From Amycolatopsis pretoriensis (GTDB lineage: Bacteria > Actinomycetota > Actinomycetes > Mycobacteriales > Pseudonocardiaceae), in the NCBI RefSeq assembly GCF_900107925.1, contig NZ_FNUJ01000009.1, positions 1-64,000 of the forward strand: a DNA stretch of 64,000 nt, given 5' to 3'. This document shows positions 50,692 to 59,404 of the stretch, piece after piece. Each line of letters begins with the position of its first letter. Within the stretch, counting starts at the first letter, position 1. The position numbers were made by a program, and so were the translations under genes. A model generated the notes under the pieces. That model had not been told where the DNA came from and did no database searches. It worked only from the letters and a program-made list of their open reading frames with translations.

Positions 50692-51264
50692 ATGACCGCT
50701 CTGCCGGACTGGATGGATCTGCCGTCCGCAGGGTTGAGTGCGGACGATTACGATGCGTTGCCGGAAGAGATCTGCCGGCGTATCGAGATTGTCGATGGAG
50801 CCATCCTTGTGAACCCGTCCCCGCGCCGCTCGCACCAGAATTTCGCCCGGCGGTTGGCGCAGGTGTTCGAGGACGCTTGCGGGCCGGAGTTCGAGGTCTC
50901 GACCGACGTCGACCTGCGGCTCCGTGACGTTCCCTTGCTCAACCGACGGCCGGACATCGTCGTGTACGACTCGTCCTTGCCCGATGAGCTGGTCCTGCGG
51001 CCGGAGTACTGCGTGCTCGTCGTCGAGGTCATGTCACCGGGTTCGGTCACCGCCGACCAGATCGACAAGCCGGGCGAGTACGCAGCCGGTGGCATCCAGC
51101 ACTTCTGGCGCGTCGAGAACACCGACGACCCCGAAAAGCTCCGAGTGTTCCGCTACCAGCTGGACCCCACGACCAAGACCTACGCCCCGGCCGCCGTCCA
51201 CGACGGGCCGTTCACCGTGACCGACCCCTTCACGGTGAACGTCGACCTCGCCGGGCTGCTCTAA
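50692..51264 (+). CDS. Uma2-family PD-(D/E)XK nuclease-like protein
   Basis: A 190-residue protein of the Uma2/DUF820 family. Presumed catalytic Asp88 (RRPDIVVYD) and Glu112 (VVEVMSPGS) fit the PD-(D/E)XK fold; the KPGEYAAGGIQHFWRV sequence afterwards is typical. Residues 1-30 have the family's DDYDALPEE. ATG 50692 follows GAGGGAG. The 180 bases upstream are AT-rich for this chromosome (TAAAGATTGCACCTC, TTATTACTGTGCAC), and the first codons are less biased, which suggests transfer. These proteins occur in many copies in filamentous actinobacteria; function unproven. Confidence 0.87.
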   Translation: MTALPDWMDLPSAGLSADDYDALPEEICRRIEIVDGAILVNPSPRRSHQNFARRLAQVFEDACGPEFEVSTDVDLRLRDVPLLNRRPDIVVYDSSLPDELVLRPEYCVLVVEVMSPGSVTADQIDKPGEYAAGGIQHFWRVENTDDPEKLRVFRYQLDPTTKTYAPAAVHDGPFTVTDPFTVNVDLAGLL

Positions 51265-51899
51265 GCCCCTTCGATCTGCGGTGGTTCCGCCCGCTGAGCC
51301 GGCCTCCGGTACACGACCACCCCGCCCCAGAACCCCAACCCGTTGATCTTCACGGTCGGCGCCGTCGGGGGTGCCGGGGGTGCTCCCGACTTGTCCTCCA
51401 GCACGAACCCGCCCATGAACCCGATGCCCGTCACGTCGACGTTGATGTCGTCCGGGACCGTGATCGTGATGCCGCCCATGATCGCCACCGCCGTGATCGT
51501 GCACTGGCGGTCGGCGAAACGGGCCTGGCGCAGGTCGATCTCCGCGCCGCCCCAGAACGCGAAGCTCGTGTGCTGCGGGGGGAGGACCCAACTGCCCTTG
51601 CGGACCGCGCCCGACATCACACCGATCGACACCGGGCTGCCCGGGTGGCCGCCGATGCGCTGGTCCGGGAAGCCGAGCGCCCGGGTCGGTGCCGGTTCGA
51701 GAGCCGCGGACGACGTCGGCAGGTCCGCCGTCACCGGTTTGAGCTCGCCGATCGTCTTCGCCGCGTAGACCGTCGAAAGCCGCTCCTCCAGCTCGTTGAC
51801 GGTGATCCGCCCTTCCGAGAGGGCGTTGTGCAGCACCTGGGCGACGCGCTCGCGGTCCGCGTCGGAAGCCCTCATCTGATCGGGCGTCAGTTCGCTCAC
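51261..51899 (-). CDS. DUF1707 protein with cell-wall-active-antibiotics-response-like domain
   Basis: A 212-residue protein. Residues 1-60 form the DUF1707 SHOCT-like helical domain (ASDADRERVAQVLHNALSEG, RITVNELEERLSTVYAAKT). The rest is a right-handed beta region with repeating GxxxxV strands (SFAFWGGAEIDLR, AVAIMGGITITVP, GIGFMGGFVLED, GLGFWGGVVVY) resembling LiaF/DUF2154. No membrane segment. Starts GTG 51899. Probable envelope-stress adaptor, inferred from family. Shares its stop with Uma2 in CTAA. Confidence 0.85.
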   Translation of the reverse strand: MSELTPDQMRASDADRERVAQVLHNALSEGRITVNELEERLSTVYAAKTIGELKPVTADLPTSSAALEPAPTRALGFPDQRIGGHPGSPVSIGVMSGAVRKGSWVLPPQHTSFAFWGGAEIDLRQARFADRQCTITAVAIMGGITITVPDDINVDVTGIGFMGGFVLEDKSGAPPAPPTAPTVKINGLGFWGGVVVYRRPAQRAEPPQIEGA

Positions 51900-51960
51900 C
51901 CGGCGGAGCTTAGCGGCGATAACCACCCTGCGTGTCCACCTTTCAGAGGACACTGGGCCG

Positions 51961-52383
51961 ATGGTCGAGTTTCCCGACGGCACTCACGTACAAGGCAGGG
52001 GGCTGGGCCGCCCGCGCCCCGACGGGCCCGAGCCGGACTTCGGGCTCTACCTGGGGACGAGCCGGCTGCGGCGCAAGCACGGCGGCGGCATCGCCTGGCC
52101 GCACGAATGGGTCACCTGGCCGGACTTCCTGCTGCCGGCCCATCCCGAGGACGCCCGGAAGAAGATCAAGGCCCTCCACGAACGCGCCAAGACCGAAACC
52201 GTCGAAGTCGCCTGCTACGGCGGTGCCGGGCGAACCGGCACGGTGATGGCCTGCCTGGCGATCCTGTCCGGCGTGCCCGCGGACCAAGCCGTCGCCTGGA
52301 CCCGCGAGCACTACCACGAACGCGCCGTCGAAACGCCCTGGCAGCGCGGCTGGGTGAAGAGCTTCGCGAAACGGCTAGATTGA
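51961..52383 (+). CDS. Protein-tyrosine-phosphatase-like protein
   Basis: A 140-residue small phosphatase. The CX5R signature is Cys85-YGGAG-Arg91 in VACYGGAGRTGT. Preceding sequences LPAHPEDARKKIKALHERA and the following VMACLAILSGVPADQAVAWTREHY fit a dual-specificity type. The general-acid Asp is probably Asp55 or Asp64. It lies directly before upp with 5 bases between, likely cotranscribed, without known link. Confidence 0.82.
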   Translation: MVEFPDGTHVQGRGLGRPRPDGPEPDFGLYLGTSRLRRKHGGGIAWPHEWVTWPDFLLPAHPEDARKKIKALHERAKTETVEVACYGGAGRTGTVMACLAILSGVPADQAVAWTREHYHERAVETPWQRGWVKSFAKRLD

Positions 52384-52388
52384 CCCGC

Positions 52389-53012
52389 ATGGATGTGCAC
52401 GTCGTCGATCACCCCCTCGCGAAGGCCCGGCTCTCCACGATGCGCGACGCGCGCACCGACAACGCCGCGTTCCGGGCCGCGCTGCACGAGCTGACCGTCA
52501 TGCTGGTCTACGAAGCCACGCGCGACGTGCCGGTCAAGACCGAGCGGATCCACACGCCGGTCGCGCGCACCGAGGGCTACACGCTGGCCGAGCCGCCGCT
52601 GCTCGTCCCGGTGCTGCGGGCCGGCCTCGGCATGGCCGACCAAGCGCACAAGCTGATCCCGGACGCGCGGATGGGTTTCGTCGGCCTCGCGCGCGACGAG
52701 GAGACGCTGAAGCCGACGCCGTACCTCGAGTCGCTGCCGGAGTCGCTCGCCGACCGGCCGGTCCTGGTGCTCGACCCGATGCTCGCCACCGGCGGCTCGA
52801 TGGAGTACACGATCCGGCTGCTCACCGACCGCGGCGCCGACGACGTCACGGCCATCTGCGCGCTCGCCGCGCCGGAAGGCCTGGCGCACCTGGAGAAGAC
52901 CGGCCTGCCGGTCCGCGTGGTCACCGCGAGCATCGACGAGCGCCTCAACGACTCGGGCTTCATCGTCCCGGGCCTCGGCGACGCCGGTGACCGCCAGTAC
53001 GGCGCCCGCTGA
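52389..53012 (+). CDS. upp: Uracil phosphoribosyltransferase
   Basis: A 207-residue enzyme forming UMP from uracil and PRPP. The PRPP-binding motif is VLVLDPMLATGGS, with PVLRAGLGMADQA and the uracil-binding loop (DSGFIVPGLGDAGDRQYG) at the C-terminus. Full length. ATG 52389 after the phosphatase stop. It recovers uracil released by the pyrimidine phosphorylase encoded 28 kb upstream. Confidence 0.96.
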   Translation: MDVHVVDHPLAKARLSTMRDARTDNAAFRAALHELTVMLVYEATRDVPVKTERIHTPVARTEGYTLAEPPLLVPVLRAGLGMADQAHKLIPDARMGFVGLARDEETLKPTPYLESLPESLADRPVLVLDPMLATGGSMEYTIRLLTDRGADDVTAICALAAPEGLAHLEKTGLPVRVVTASIDERLNDSGFIVPGLGDAGDRQYGAR

Positions 53013-53015
53013 GCC

Positions 53016-53954
53016 TTGCCCGTCCTCAAGTGGCGCTGGGTGGCCGTGGCCGGCGGCGCCGTCGCGCTCGTCACGGCCGGGCTGCTCTGGCTGCTGCTCG
53101 GCTGGTCCGGGACGCCGGACGCGCCGGTGCGCATCGACGCCGTCAAGACGGCCTTCGGCATCGGCGCCGGCGCGGGCGGCGTCTTCGCCCTGTGGCTGGC
53201 GACGCGCCGCCAGCGCACGATGGAGCTGCAGCTCGCCGAGACGACCCGCGTGGCGGGCGTGACCGAACGCGACCTCGAGGAGCGGCGGGTCACCGAGCTG
53301 TACACGAAGGCCGTCGAGCAGCTCGGCAGCGACAAGGCACCCGTGCGGCTCGGCGGGCTCTACGCGCTGGAACGGCTGGGACAGGACAACCCGAAGCAGC
53401 GCCAGACGATCGTGAACGTGCTGTGCGCGTACCTGCGGATGCCGTTCAAGGCCCCGGTCGTCGGGCTCAAGGGCACCGCGGCGCGCGACCTGGCCGACGA
53501 CCCCGAAGAAGGCGAGCTGCTCGTCCGGCTGGCCGTGCAGGAGCTGCTCAAGACGCACCTGAGCCACGACGCGGCGGGCTACTGGCCGGGGATGTCGATC
53601 GACCTCCAGCGAGCCACCCTCGTCGACTTCCGGCTGAGCGGGTGCACCCTGGTCGCCGCCGACTTCAGCCGCGCGCGGTTCGTCGGTCAGCTCCACATCC
53701 GCGGCACGCACTTCGCCCGCCGCGTGGGGTTCTACGGCACGGAGTTCCGCGACATCGTCAACTTCGACCGGTCGGTCTTCGAGGAAGGCGCTTTCTTTTC
53801 CCGGGCGCACTTCACCAGCAATGTCCGCTTCACGCGGATCCGCTCCGGGGGCCGGTTCGAGTTTTCGCGCACGGTCTTCGAAGAGGGCGCCGACTTCGAG
53901 GGCGGCGAACACGCGGAACTCGACCTGGCGGACGCTCAGTTCGGTACCAGGTAG
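53016..53954 (+). CDS. Two-helix membrane protein with pentapeptide repeats
   Basis: A 312-residue protein with two transmembrane helices near the N-terminus (VAVAGGAVALVTAGLLWLLLG and TAFGIGAGAGGVFALWLATR), a coiled segment (LAETTRVAGVTERDLEERRV), a conserved APVRLGGLYALERLGQD block, and C-terminal pentapeptide repeats (ADFSRARF, FDRSVFEEGAFFSRAHF, FEFSRTVFEEGADF). Such proteins are numerous in actinobacteria without known role. The start is TTG 53016, three bases after upp; a GTG at 53041 is possible. It overlaps the convergent GT-C gene by 19 bases. Confidence 0.75.
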   Translation: MPVLKWRWVAVAGGAVALVTAGLLWLLLGWSGTPDAPVRIDAVKTAFGIGAGAGGVFALWLATRRQRTMELQLAETTRVAGVTERDLEERRVTELYTKAVEQLGSDKAPVRLGGLYALERLGQDNPKQRQTIVNVLCAYLRMPFKAPVVGLKGTAARDLADDPEEGELLVRLAVQELLKTHLSHDAAGYWPGMSIDLQRATLVDFRLSGCTLVAADFSRARFVGQLHIRGTHFARRVGFYGTEFRDIVNFDRSVFEEGAFFSRAHFTSNVRFTRIRSGGRFEFSRTVFEEGADFEGGEHAELDLADAQFGTR

Positions 53955-55321
53955 AGCTCCTGCTTCCCGAGCGTCGGCGCGTCGAGCGTCCAGTGCGCGA
54001 GCGCGTCCGGTGGTGGGCTCGGCAGACGCCGCAGGACCAGGTCGGGACGCCGCGGCCGGACGTCGAAGTCGAAGAACGCGTAGTCGACGCGCAGCGCCGC
54101 GCGGACCCACCGGCTCGAAGCACCGCGGGCCTCGATCGCCGCGGGAAGCAGGCCGCGGTCGGCGAAGACGTCGACGATCGCGCAGTCGCACGTGTAAGCC
54201 AACACGCCGATTTCGCCCGCGCTGCCGATCACCCGGCCGCCGGCCAGTGCACGCAGGTCGCGGCCGATCTCCTCGTACCGGGCGGTCGACGCGTAGTTGG
54301 ACGTCAGCGGCGCGAACTCCCGTGACGAGCCCGCGTACGCGAGCACGGAAGCGGCCACGAGCCCGAGGACGAAACCGGTCGCGACCCGCCGCGAAGACGC
54401 CCACGCGCACAGGAAGATCGTCGCCGCGGTGATCCCCGGGCCGTAGTACCAGTGGTACGGCGGAACGTTCAGCAGCACGTACGTCAGGTGGTAGAGCACA
54501 CCGCCGAGAGCCAGGAGGGTGAACGGCCGAAGCCCGCGCCGGAACGCGAACGGCAACGCCGCGAGCGGCAGGAAGGACAACAGCGCTGTCCACGGCGAAG
54601 TCCGGGCGTAGAAGAGCGGGCCGTTGCCGAAGTTCCAGTCGCCCCAAGCTCGTTGCGCGCCCTGCAGCGTCTTGATCACGACCGTGTCGGGCACCGCCGC
54701 GCCGAGCACGACCCAGCTGAACGCGAACCACGGCAGCGCCACCAGCGCGAGGCCGAGCACCGCCCGTCCGGAACGCACCGAGAAACCCAAGACGACGGCG
54801 AAGATCAGCAGGTCGAGCCGGACGAGCGCGAGCGCGCCCGCGGTGAGCCCGAAAGCCAGGGGACGTCGTTCGACCGCGAACACCGTCACCCACCCGAGCA
54901 CCGCCGAGCCCAGCGCGACTTCCAGCCCGATCGAGGAGAGCAGCAGCGGGTTCACGGTCAGCGCTGCGAACGTGAGCGCGGGGAACCAGCGCGGCAACGC
55001 CGTGCCGAGCCGCCGCAGGGCCAGGACGAGCGCGACCTGGCTCAGCACGTACAGCACGCCGGCCGCGAAGACGGCGTCCCGCACCACGAACGTCAACGCG
55101 GCCAAGGCGAGGACGTTCGCCGGTGACGTCGCCGAGTTCGACGTCGCGTCGGCCAGCAGTCCCCAGTGGCCGTGGAACGCGAGGTTGCGCGCGTAGGCCA
55201 GCGTGATGAACGTGTCGTCGATGAGGTGCGGGCGGGCCAGCGCGAACACCAGCGCCGACACGCACGCGACCGCCGCGGGCAGCCGCAGGCGAAGGTTGTC
55301 CGTCGTCCGGACCTGCTCCAT
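53936..55321 (-). CDS. GT-C-type polytopic glycosyltransferase-like membrane protein
   Basis: A 461-residue protein with about ten helices. The first periplasmic loop has DDTFITLAYARNLAFHGHW, the DDx(F/Y)I motif common to lipid-linked GT-C glycosyltransferases such as arabinosyl- and mannosyltransferases of actinobacterial envelopes. The last 130 residues form a soluble domain (TARYEEIGRDLRAL, IVDVFADRGLLPAAIEARG). ATG 55321 is used; GTG 55327 is two codons upstream. No ribosome site is clear. The acceptor is unknown; a role in arabinogalactan or glycolipid assembly is inferred. Confidence 0.8.
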   Translation of the reverse strand: MEQVRTTDNLRLRLPAAVACVSALVFALARPHLIDDTFITLAYARNLAFHGHWGLLADATSNSATSPANVLALAALTFVVRDAVFAAGVLYVLSQVALVLALRRLGTALPRWFPALTFAALTVNPLLLSSIGLEVALGSAVLGWVTVFAVERRPLAFGLTAGALALVRLDLLIFAVVLGFSVRSGRAVLGLALVALPWFAFSWVVLGAAVPDTVVIKTLQGAQRAWGDWNFGNGPLFYARTSPWTALLSFLPLAALPFAFRRGLRPFTLLALGGVLYHLTYVLLNVPPYHWYYGPGITAATIFLCAWASSRRVATGFVLGLVAASVLAYAGSSREFAPLTSNYASTARYEEIGRDLRALAGGRVIGSAGEIGVLAYTCDCAIVDVFADRGLLPAAIEARGASSRWVRAALRVDYAFFDFDVRPRRPDLVLRRLPSPPPDALAHWTLDAPTLGKQELYLVPN

Positions 55322-55397
55322 GATCACGACCGGAAGTGGCCGCCGGTGCGCCGGAAGTTGCGCGCAACATCCGGGCAGGTGCCGGCCACTGAGGGGT

Positions 55398-55967
55398 GTG
55401 ACCAGCCATGCGACGGGGGCGCCGGTGGACGATCGGGTCCTGTGGGATCGGGCCGCCGGGGGCGATGAGGCGGCCTTCGGCGAGCTCTTCGAGCGGCACG
55501 CCGAAGCAGTCTGGAACCACGCCTACCGGCTGACCGGGTCGTGGAGCGCCGCCGAGGACCTCACCTCGAACACGTTCCTGACCGCCTGGCGCCGCCGCGC
55601 CGACGTGACGCTGGTGCGGGACAGCGCCCTGCCGTGGCTCTACACGGTGGCCGGCAACGCCGCCCGCGACGAGCACCGCGGCGCGAGACGGCGGCTGCGG
55701 CTGCTCCGGAAGATCCCGGACCCGCCGGTCGTGTCCGACCACGCCGACGCGGTGGCCGAGCGGCTCGACGGCGAGGAACGGCTGCGCGAGATCGTCGACG
55801 CCGTGCGAGCCCTGCCGAAGGCACAGCGCGCGGTCGTCGAGCTGTGTCTGCTCGGCGACCTGAGCGTCGCCGACGCGGCCGCGGCGCTGGCCGTCGCCGA
55901 GGTCACCGTCCGCGCCCACCTGTCCCGGGCCCGCGCCCGGCTGCGCACGCTGCTGGAGGAGAAATGA
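55398..55967 (+). CDS. ECF sigma factor
   Basis: A 189-residue RNA polymerase sigma-70 family ECF factor. Region 2 is visible as FGELFERHAEAVWNHAYRLTGSWSAAEDLTSNTFLTAWRRR, and region 4 as ALPKAQRAVVELCLLGDLSVADAAAALAVAEVTVRAHLSRARARL. GTG 55398 has GAGGGG too close; GTG 55425 is an alternative. Coupled by ATGA to a membrane protein that probably acts as its anti-sigma or sensor. Confidence 0.9.
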   Translation: MTSHATGAPVDDRVLWDRAAGGDEAAFGELFERHAEAVWNHAYRLTGSWSAAEDLTSNTFLTAWRRRADVTLVRDSALPWLYTVAGNAARDEHRGARRRLRLLRKIPDPPVVSDHADAVAERLDGEERLREIVDAVRALPKAQRAVVELCLLGDLSVADAAAALAVAEVTVRAHLSRARARLRTLLEEK

Positions 55968-57220
55968 GCGACGACCTCGGTCTCCCGCCGCGGCGCGCGC
56001 TGCCGGACGACGTCCGCGACCGGCTGCGCGCCGAAGTCCGCGCCGGGATCGGGGCACCGCGGCGGACCCACCGCGTCTGGTACGCCGCCGCGGCCGCGGT
56101 GCTCGTCCTGGCCGCGGGGGCGGTCGTCGCGACGAAGACGTTCCGGGAGCAGCCCGTCGCCGGGCCGCCGCCGGACCCGGGCAACCACCTCACCCTCGAC
56201 CCGAAGGTGGCGACGGCCGCGCTGGACCGCTGCTGGGCGGCCGTTCAGGCGGCGGGCAAGACGGACCGGGTGCCGCCGCGGGCGGAGTGGGTCCCGCTGT
56301 TCACCGAAGTCCTGCAGGCGGACGCGGTGGTCGCGGCGACCGCGGCCGGCAAGCCGATGTTCTGCGAGACCACCGAAACGACCGTGACGGTGTCGGACCC
56401 GGCGGCCGCGCCCGCGTACGCGCCGGGCACGCACGTCGGGGTGCTGCTGCACAGCGCGACCGGGACCGTCGCCGGGATCGTGGACCCCGGGACCGCGCCC
56501 GGGTTCCTCGGGTCGCGGACCGAGGGCGGGGAAAACATGTCGCAGTCGATCCGCACGTCCCCGGTCAGCGGCCAGTTCGTCGCGATGACCCGGACCGCCC
56601 TGTGGACGACGACGCTCACCGTCGAAACCCCGGGGGCGCCGCGCGCGGCCGTGCTGCCCCAGTCGCCGCCGTGGCTGGTCATGTCGGTCGACCGGCCGGT
56701 GACCGCCGAGCGGACGTCACCCGCGGGCCGGGCACTGGACGAGTGCTTGAACACCGCCGAAGAGGTGACCCCGGACGCGGCCGCGTACGCGCCGGGCCCA
56801 CTGCTCGACACCGGGGACTTCCGCGTGGTCATGGGCCGCCGGGGCGACCGGGTCGTGGTCTGCGAGACCCAGCCCGACTACCAGCGGCCGGGGCGGACGA
56901 AGTCCCGCGCGTTCCCCGGCTTCATCGGACCGCAGACCCAGGCGGCCCGCACGTTGACCGTGGACACGCTGGGCGCGGCCGAGTCGGGCGCCCCGCGGGG
57001 CCAGTCGCGGCACCCGTTCGCCGCGGCGCTGCCGCTGACGGCGGCGAAGGCGACGATCGACTTCGGCATCGGGACGAGCGTCGAGGCCGACGTCGTCGAC
57101 GGGATGGTCGCCGCGTGGGTCCCCGGGAACATCGACCTGCTGCCGGACGCGACGGTCCACGTGCGCGCGCGTGACTCGCTCAACCGGACCGTCTACGACG
57201 GTTCGCTGCGGCTGAGGTGA
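55964..57220 (+). CDS. Single-pass membrane protein, putative sigma-factor partner
   Basis: A 418-residue protein. A 40-residue Arg-rich cytoplasmic head (LPDDVRDRLRAEVRAG) precedes one transmembrane helix (VWYAAAAAVLVLAAGAVVAT), followed by a 350-residue extracellular part with two similar halves, each with a conserved Cys pair (LDRCWAAVQAAG and MFCETTET; LDECLNTAEE and VVCETQPD). This suggests an internal duplication of a disulphide-containing domain. No zinc-binding HxxxCxxC anti-sigma motif is present. The role as anti-sigma is inferred from the four-base overlap and topology. Confidence 0.75.
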   Translation: MSDDLGLPPRRALPDDVRDRLRAEVRAGIGAPRRTHRVWYAAAAAVLVLAAGAVVATKTFREQPVAGPPPDPGNHLTLDPKVATAALDRCWAAVQAAGKTDRVPPRAEWVPLFTEVLQADAVVAATAAGKPMFCETTETTVTVSDPAAAPAYAPGTHVGVLLHSATGTVAGIVDPGTAPGFLGSRTEGGENMSQSIRTSPVSGQFVAMTRTALWTTTLTVETPGAPRAAVLPQSPPWLVMSVDRPVTAERTSPAGRALDECLNTAEEVTPDAAAYAPGPLLDTGDFRVVMGRRGDRVVVCETQPDYQRPGRTKSRAFPGFIGPQTQAARTLTVDTLGAAESGAPRGQSRHPFAAALPLTAAKATIDFGIGTSVEADVVDGMVAAWVPGNIDLLPDATVHVRARDSLNRTVYDGSLRLR

Positions 57221-57810
57221 GGCCGCAGCCAGCCGGAGGCGTTCGCGCGCAGGGCCGTCTCGTATGAGCCCGTGACGTCGAACTCCTCCGGCAGGTTGCC
57301 GGTCAGTTCCAGGGAGACGAGCCCGTGCACCACGGCCCAGCAGCCGACCGCGACCGTCTCCGGCGGGACGTCGAGGAACACGCCGTCGGCGATGGCGCGG
57401 CGGATGATCGCTTCGAGGGGTTCGAGGGTCTTGCGGGCGAGTTTTTCGGCGTCTTCGTTGGGTTCGAACCCGGGGATCGACCTGGTGAACATGATCCCGT
57501 AGAGGTTCGGGTCGGCCAGGGCGCTGGCGCGGTAGGCGCTGCCGAGCGCGACGAGGTCCTCGACGGGGTCGCCGGTCAGCGTGGTGCCGGCCATGCGGGC
57601 GCCGAAGCGGCGGAAGCCCTCGGTGTAGAGCGCGTTCACCAGATCGGGTTTGCTGCCGAAGAGGGAGTACACGGCGGTGGTCGACGTCCCGGCGTCGGCG
57701 GCCAGCTTCCGCAGGGAAAGCGCCTTCGGCCCGTCGGCGGCGATGAGCTCACCGGCGCGGTCGAGCAGCTTCAGCCGGAGGGCTTCGTCATGCGTGCGTG
57801 GCCGTGCCAT
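57193..57810 (-). CDS. TetR-family regulator (TetR_C_13/WHG type)
   Basis: A 205-residue regulator. HTH: LIAADGPKALSLRKLAADAGTSTTAVYSLFGSKPDLVNAL. C-terminal ligand domain includes ASALADPNLYGIMFTRSIPG and TVAVGCWAVVHGLVSLELTG, the WHG-like sequence. It overlaps the convergent membrane-protein gene by 28 bases at its 3' end and is divergent from MerR, with 84 bases between starts. Target genes unclear. Confidence 0.9.
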   Translation of the reverse strand: MARPRTHDEALRLKLLDRAGELIAADGPKALSLRKLAADAGTSTTAVYSLFGSKPDLVNALYTEGFRRFGARMAGTTLTGDPVEDLVALGSAYRASALADPNLYGIMFTRSIPGFEPNEDAEKLARKTLEPLEAIIRRAIADGVFLDVPPETVAVGCWAVVHGLVSLELTGNLPEEFDVTGSYETALRANASGWLRPHLSRSEPS

Positions 57811-57856
57811 CCACAGAGCGTATCGGAACGCTGTTATGGAAGACCAGGGTGAAGAG

Positions 57857-57887
57857 TTGACCTGGAGTGCACTCCAGGTCGTAGTGT
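57857..57887 (+). promoter_or_regulatory. MerR-type promoter with 19-bp spacer and 22-bp palindrome
   Basis: The -35 TTGACC (57857-57862) and -10 TAGTGT (57882-57887) are 19 bases apart, the over-long spacing needed for MerR activation by DNA distortion. The spacer is filled with a perfect palindrome (57859-57880, half-site GACCTGGAGTG). The predicted start falls on or next to the merR ATG at 57895, so the transcript is probably leaderless. Confidence 0.85.
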
Positions 57888-57894
57888 CGAGCTC

Positions 57895-58292
57895 ATGAGC
57901 TACTCGATAGCGGAAGCCGCGCGACGTAGCGGACTGTCGATCGACACCCTCCGGTACTACGAGCGCATCAAACTGCTCGACCCGCCCGCGCGGGACACCG
58001 CGGGCCGCCGGGCGTACTCCGACGACGACCTCAACTGGCTGGGGTTCCTGACCAAGCTGCGCACGACCGGGATGCCCATCAAGAGCATGCGCGAGTACGC
58101 GTCGCTGCGCCGCCACGGCGTGGCCAGCGCGGGCCGCCGCAAGGCCCTGCTGGTGGAGCAGCGCCGGTCGGTCGCCGAGCGGATCGCCGAACTGCAGGGG
58201 TGCCTCGACATCCTCGACTACAAGATCGACAACTACGCCCAGGTCGAGCGCAACGTGCTCGGCGTGGAACCGGGCAGGGAGGAGATTTCCGC

Positions 58293-58296
<4 letters not shown>
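57895..58296 (+). CDS. MerR-family transcriptional regulator
   Basis: A 133-residue regulator. The winged HTH starts at residue 3 (SIAEAARRSGLSIDTLRYYERIKLLDPPARDTAGRRAYSDDDL), followed by the long dimer helix with RRKALLVEQRRSVAERIAELQGCLDILDYKID. No effector-domain cysteine cluster is present, so it is not a metal sensor; it matches the group linked to aldo/keto reductases. Overlaps the reductase gene by GTGA. Regulates itself and the reductase through the upstream promoter. Confidence 0.93.
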
Positions 58297-59270
<974 letters not shown>

Positions 59271-59275
59271 GCCGT

Positions 59276-59326
59276 AGCTTTCACGTGAAAGCTCCCACCT
59301 GGGGGCGTAGCTTTCACGTGAAAGCT
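59276..59326. repeat. Paired CACGTG palindrome element, copy 2 (inverted)
   Basis: Two copies of AGCTTTCACGTGAAAGCT (59276-59293 and 59309-59326), 33 bases apart, as in the element at 25957-26009. The spacer here is ACCTGGGGGCG, the reverse complement of the other copy's CGCCCCCAGGT, so the element is inverted. It begins 5 bases after the reductase stop and lies about 80 bases before the flavin oxidoreductase. Confidence 0.85.
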
Positions 59327-59360
59327 GCGCTCTGAGCCTTTTCTGAGATCTCCGGAGCAG

Positions 59361-59390
59361 GCTCGGCGCCGATCAAGGTCGGTGCCGAGC
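59361..59390. promoter_or_regulatory. Hairpin immediately before ribosome site
   Basis: GCTCGGCGCCGA and TCGGTGCCGAGC pair at 11 of 12 positions around a 6-base loop, four bases before AGGAGG (59394-59399). It may be an operator, an attenuator or a translation-control stem. Confidence 0.5.
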
Positions 59391-59404
59391 CTCAGGAGGT
59401 CGTG

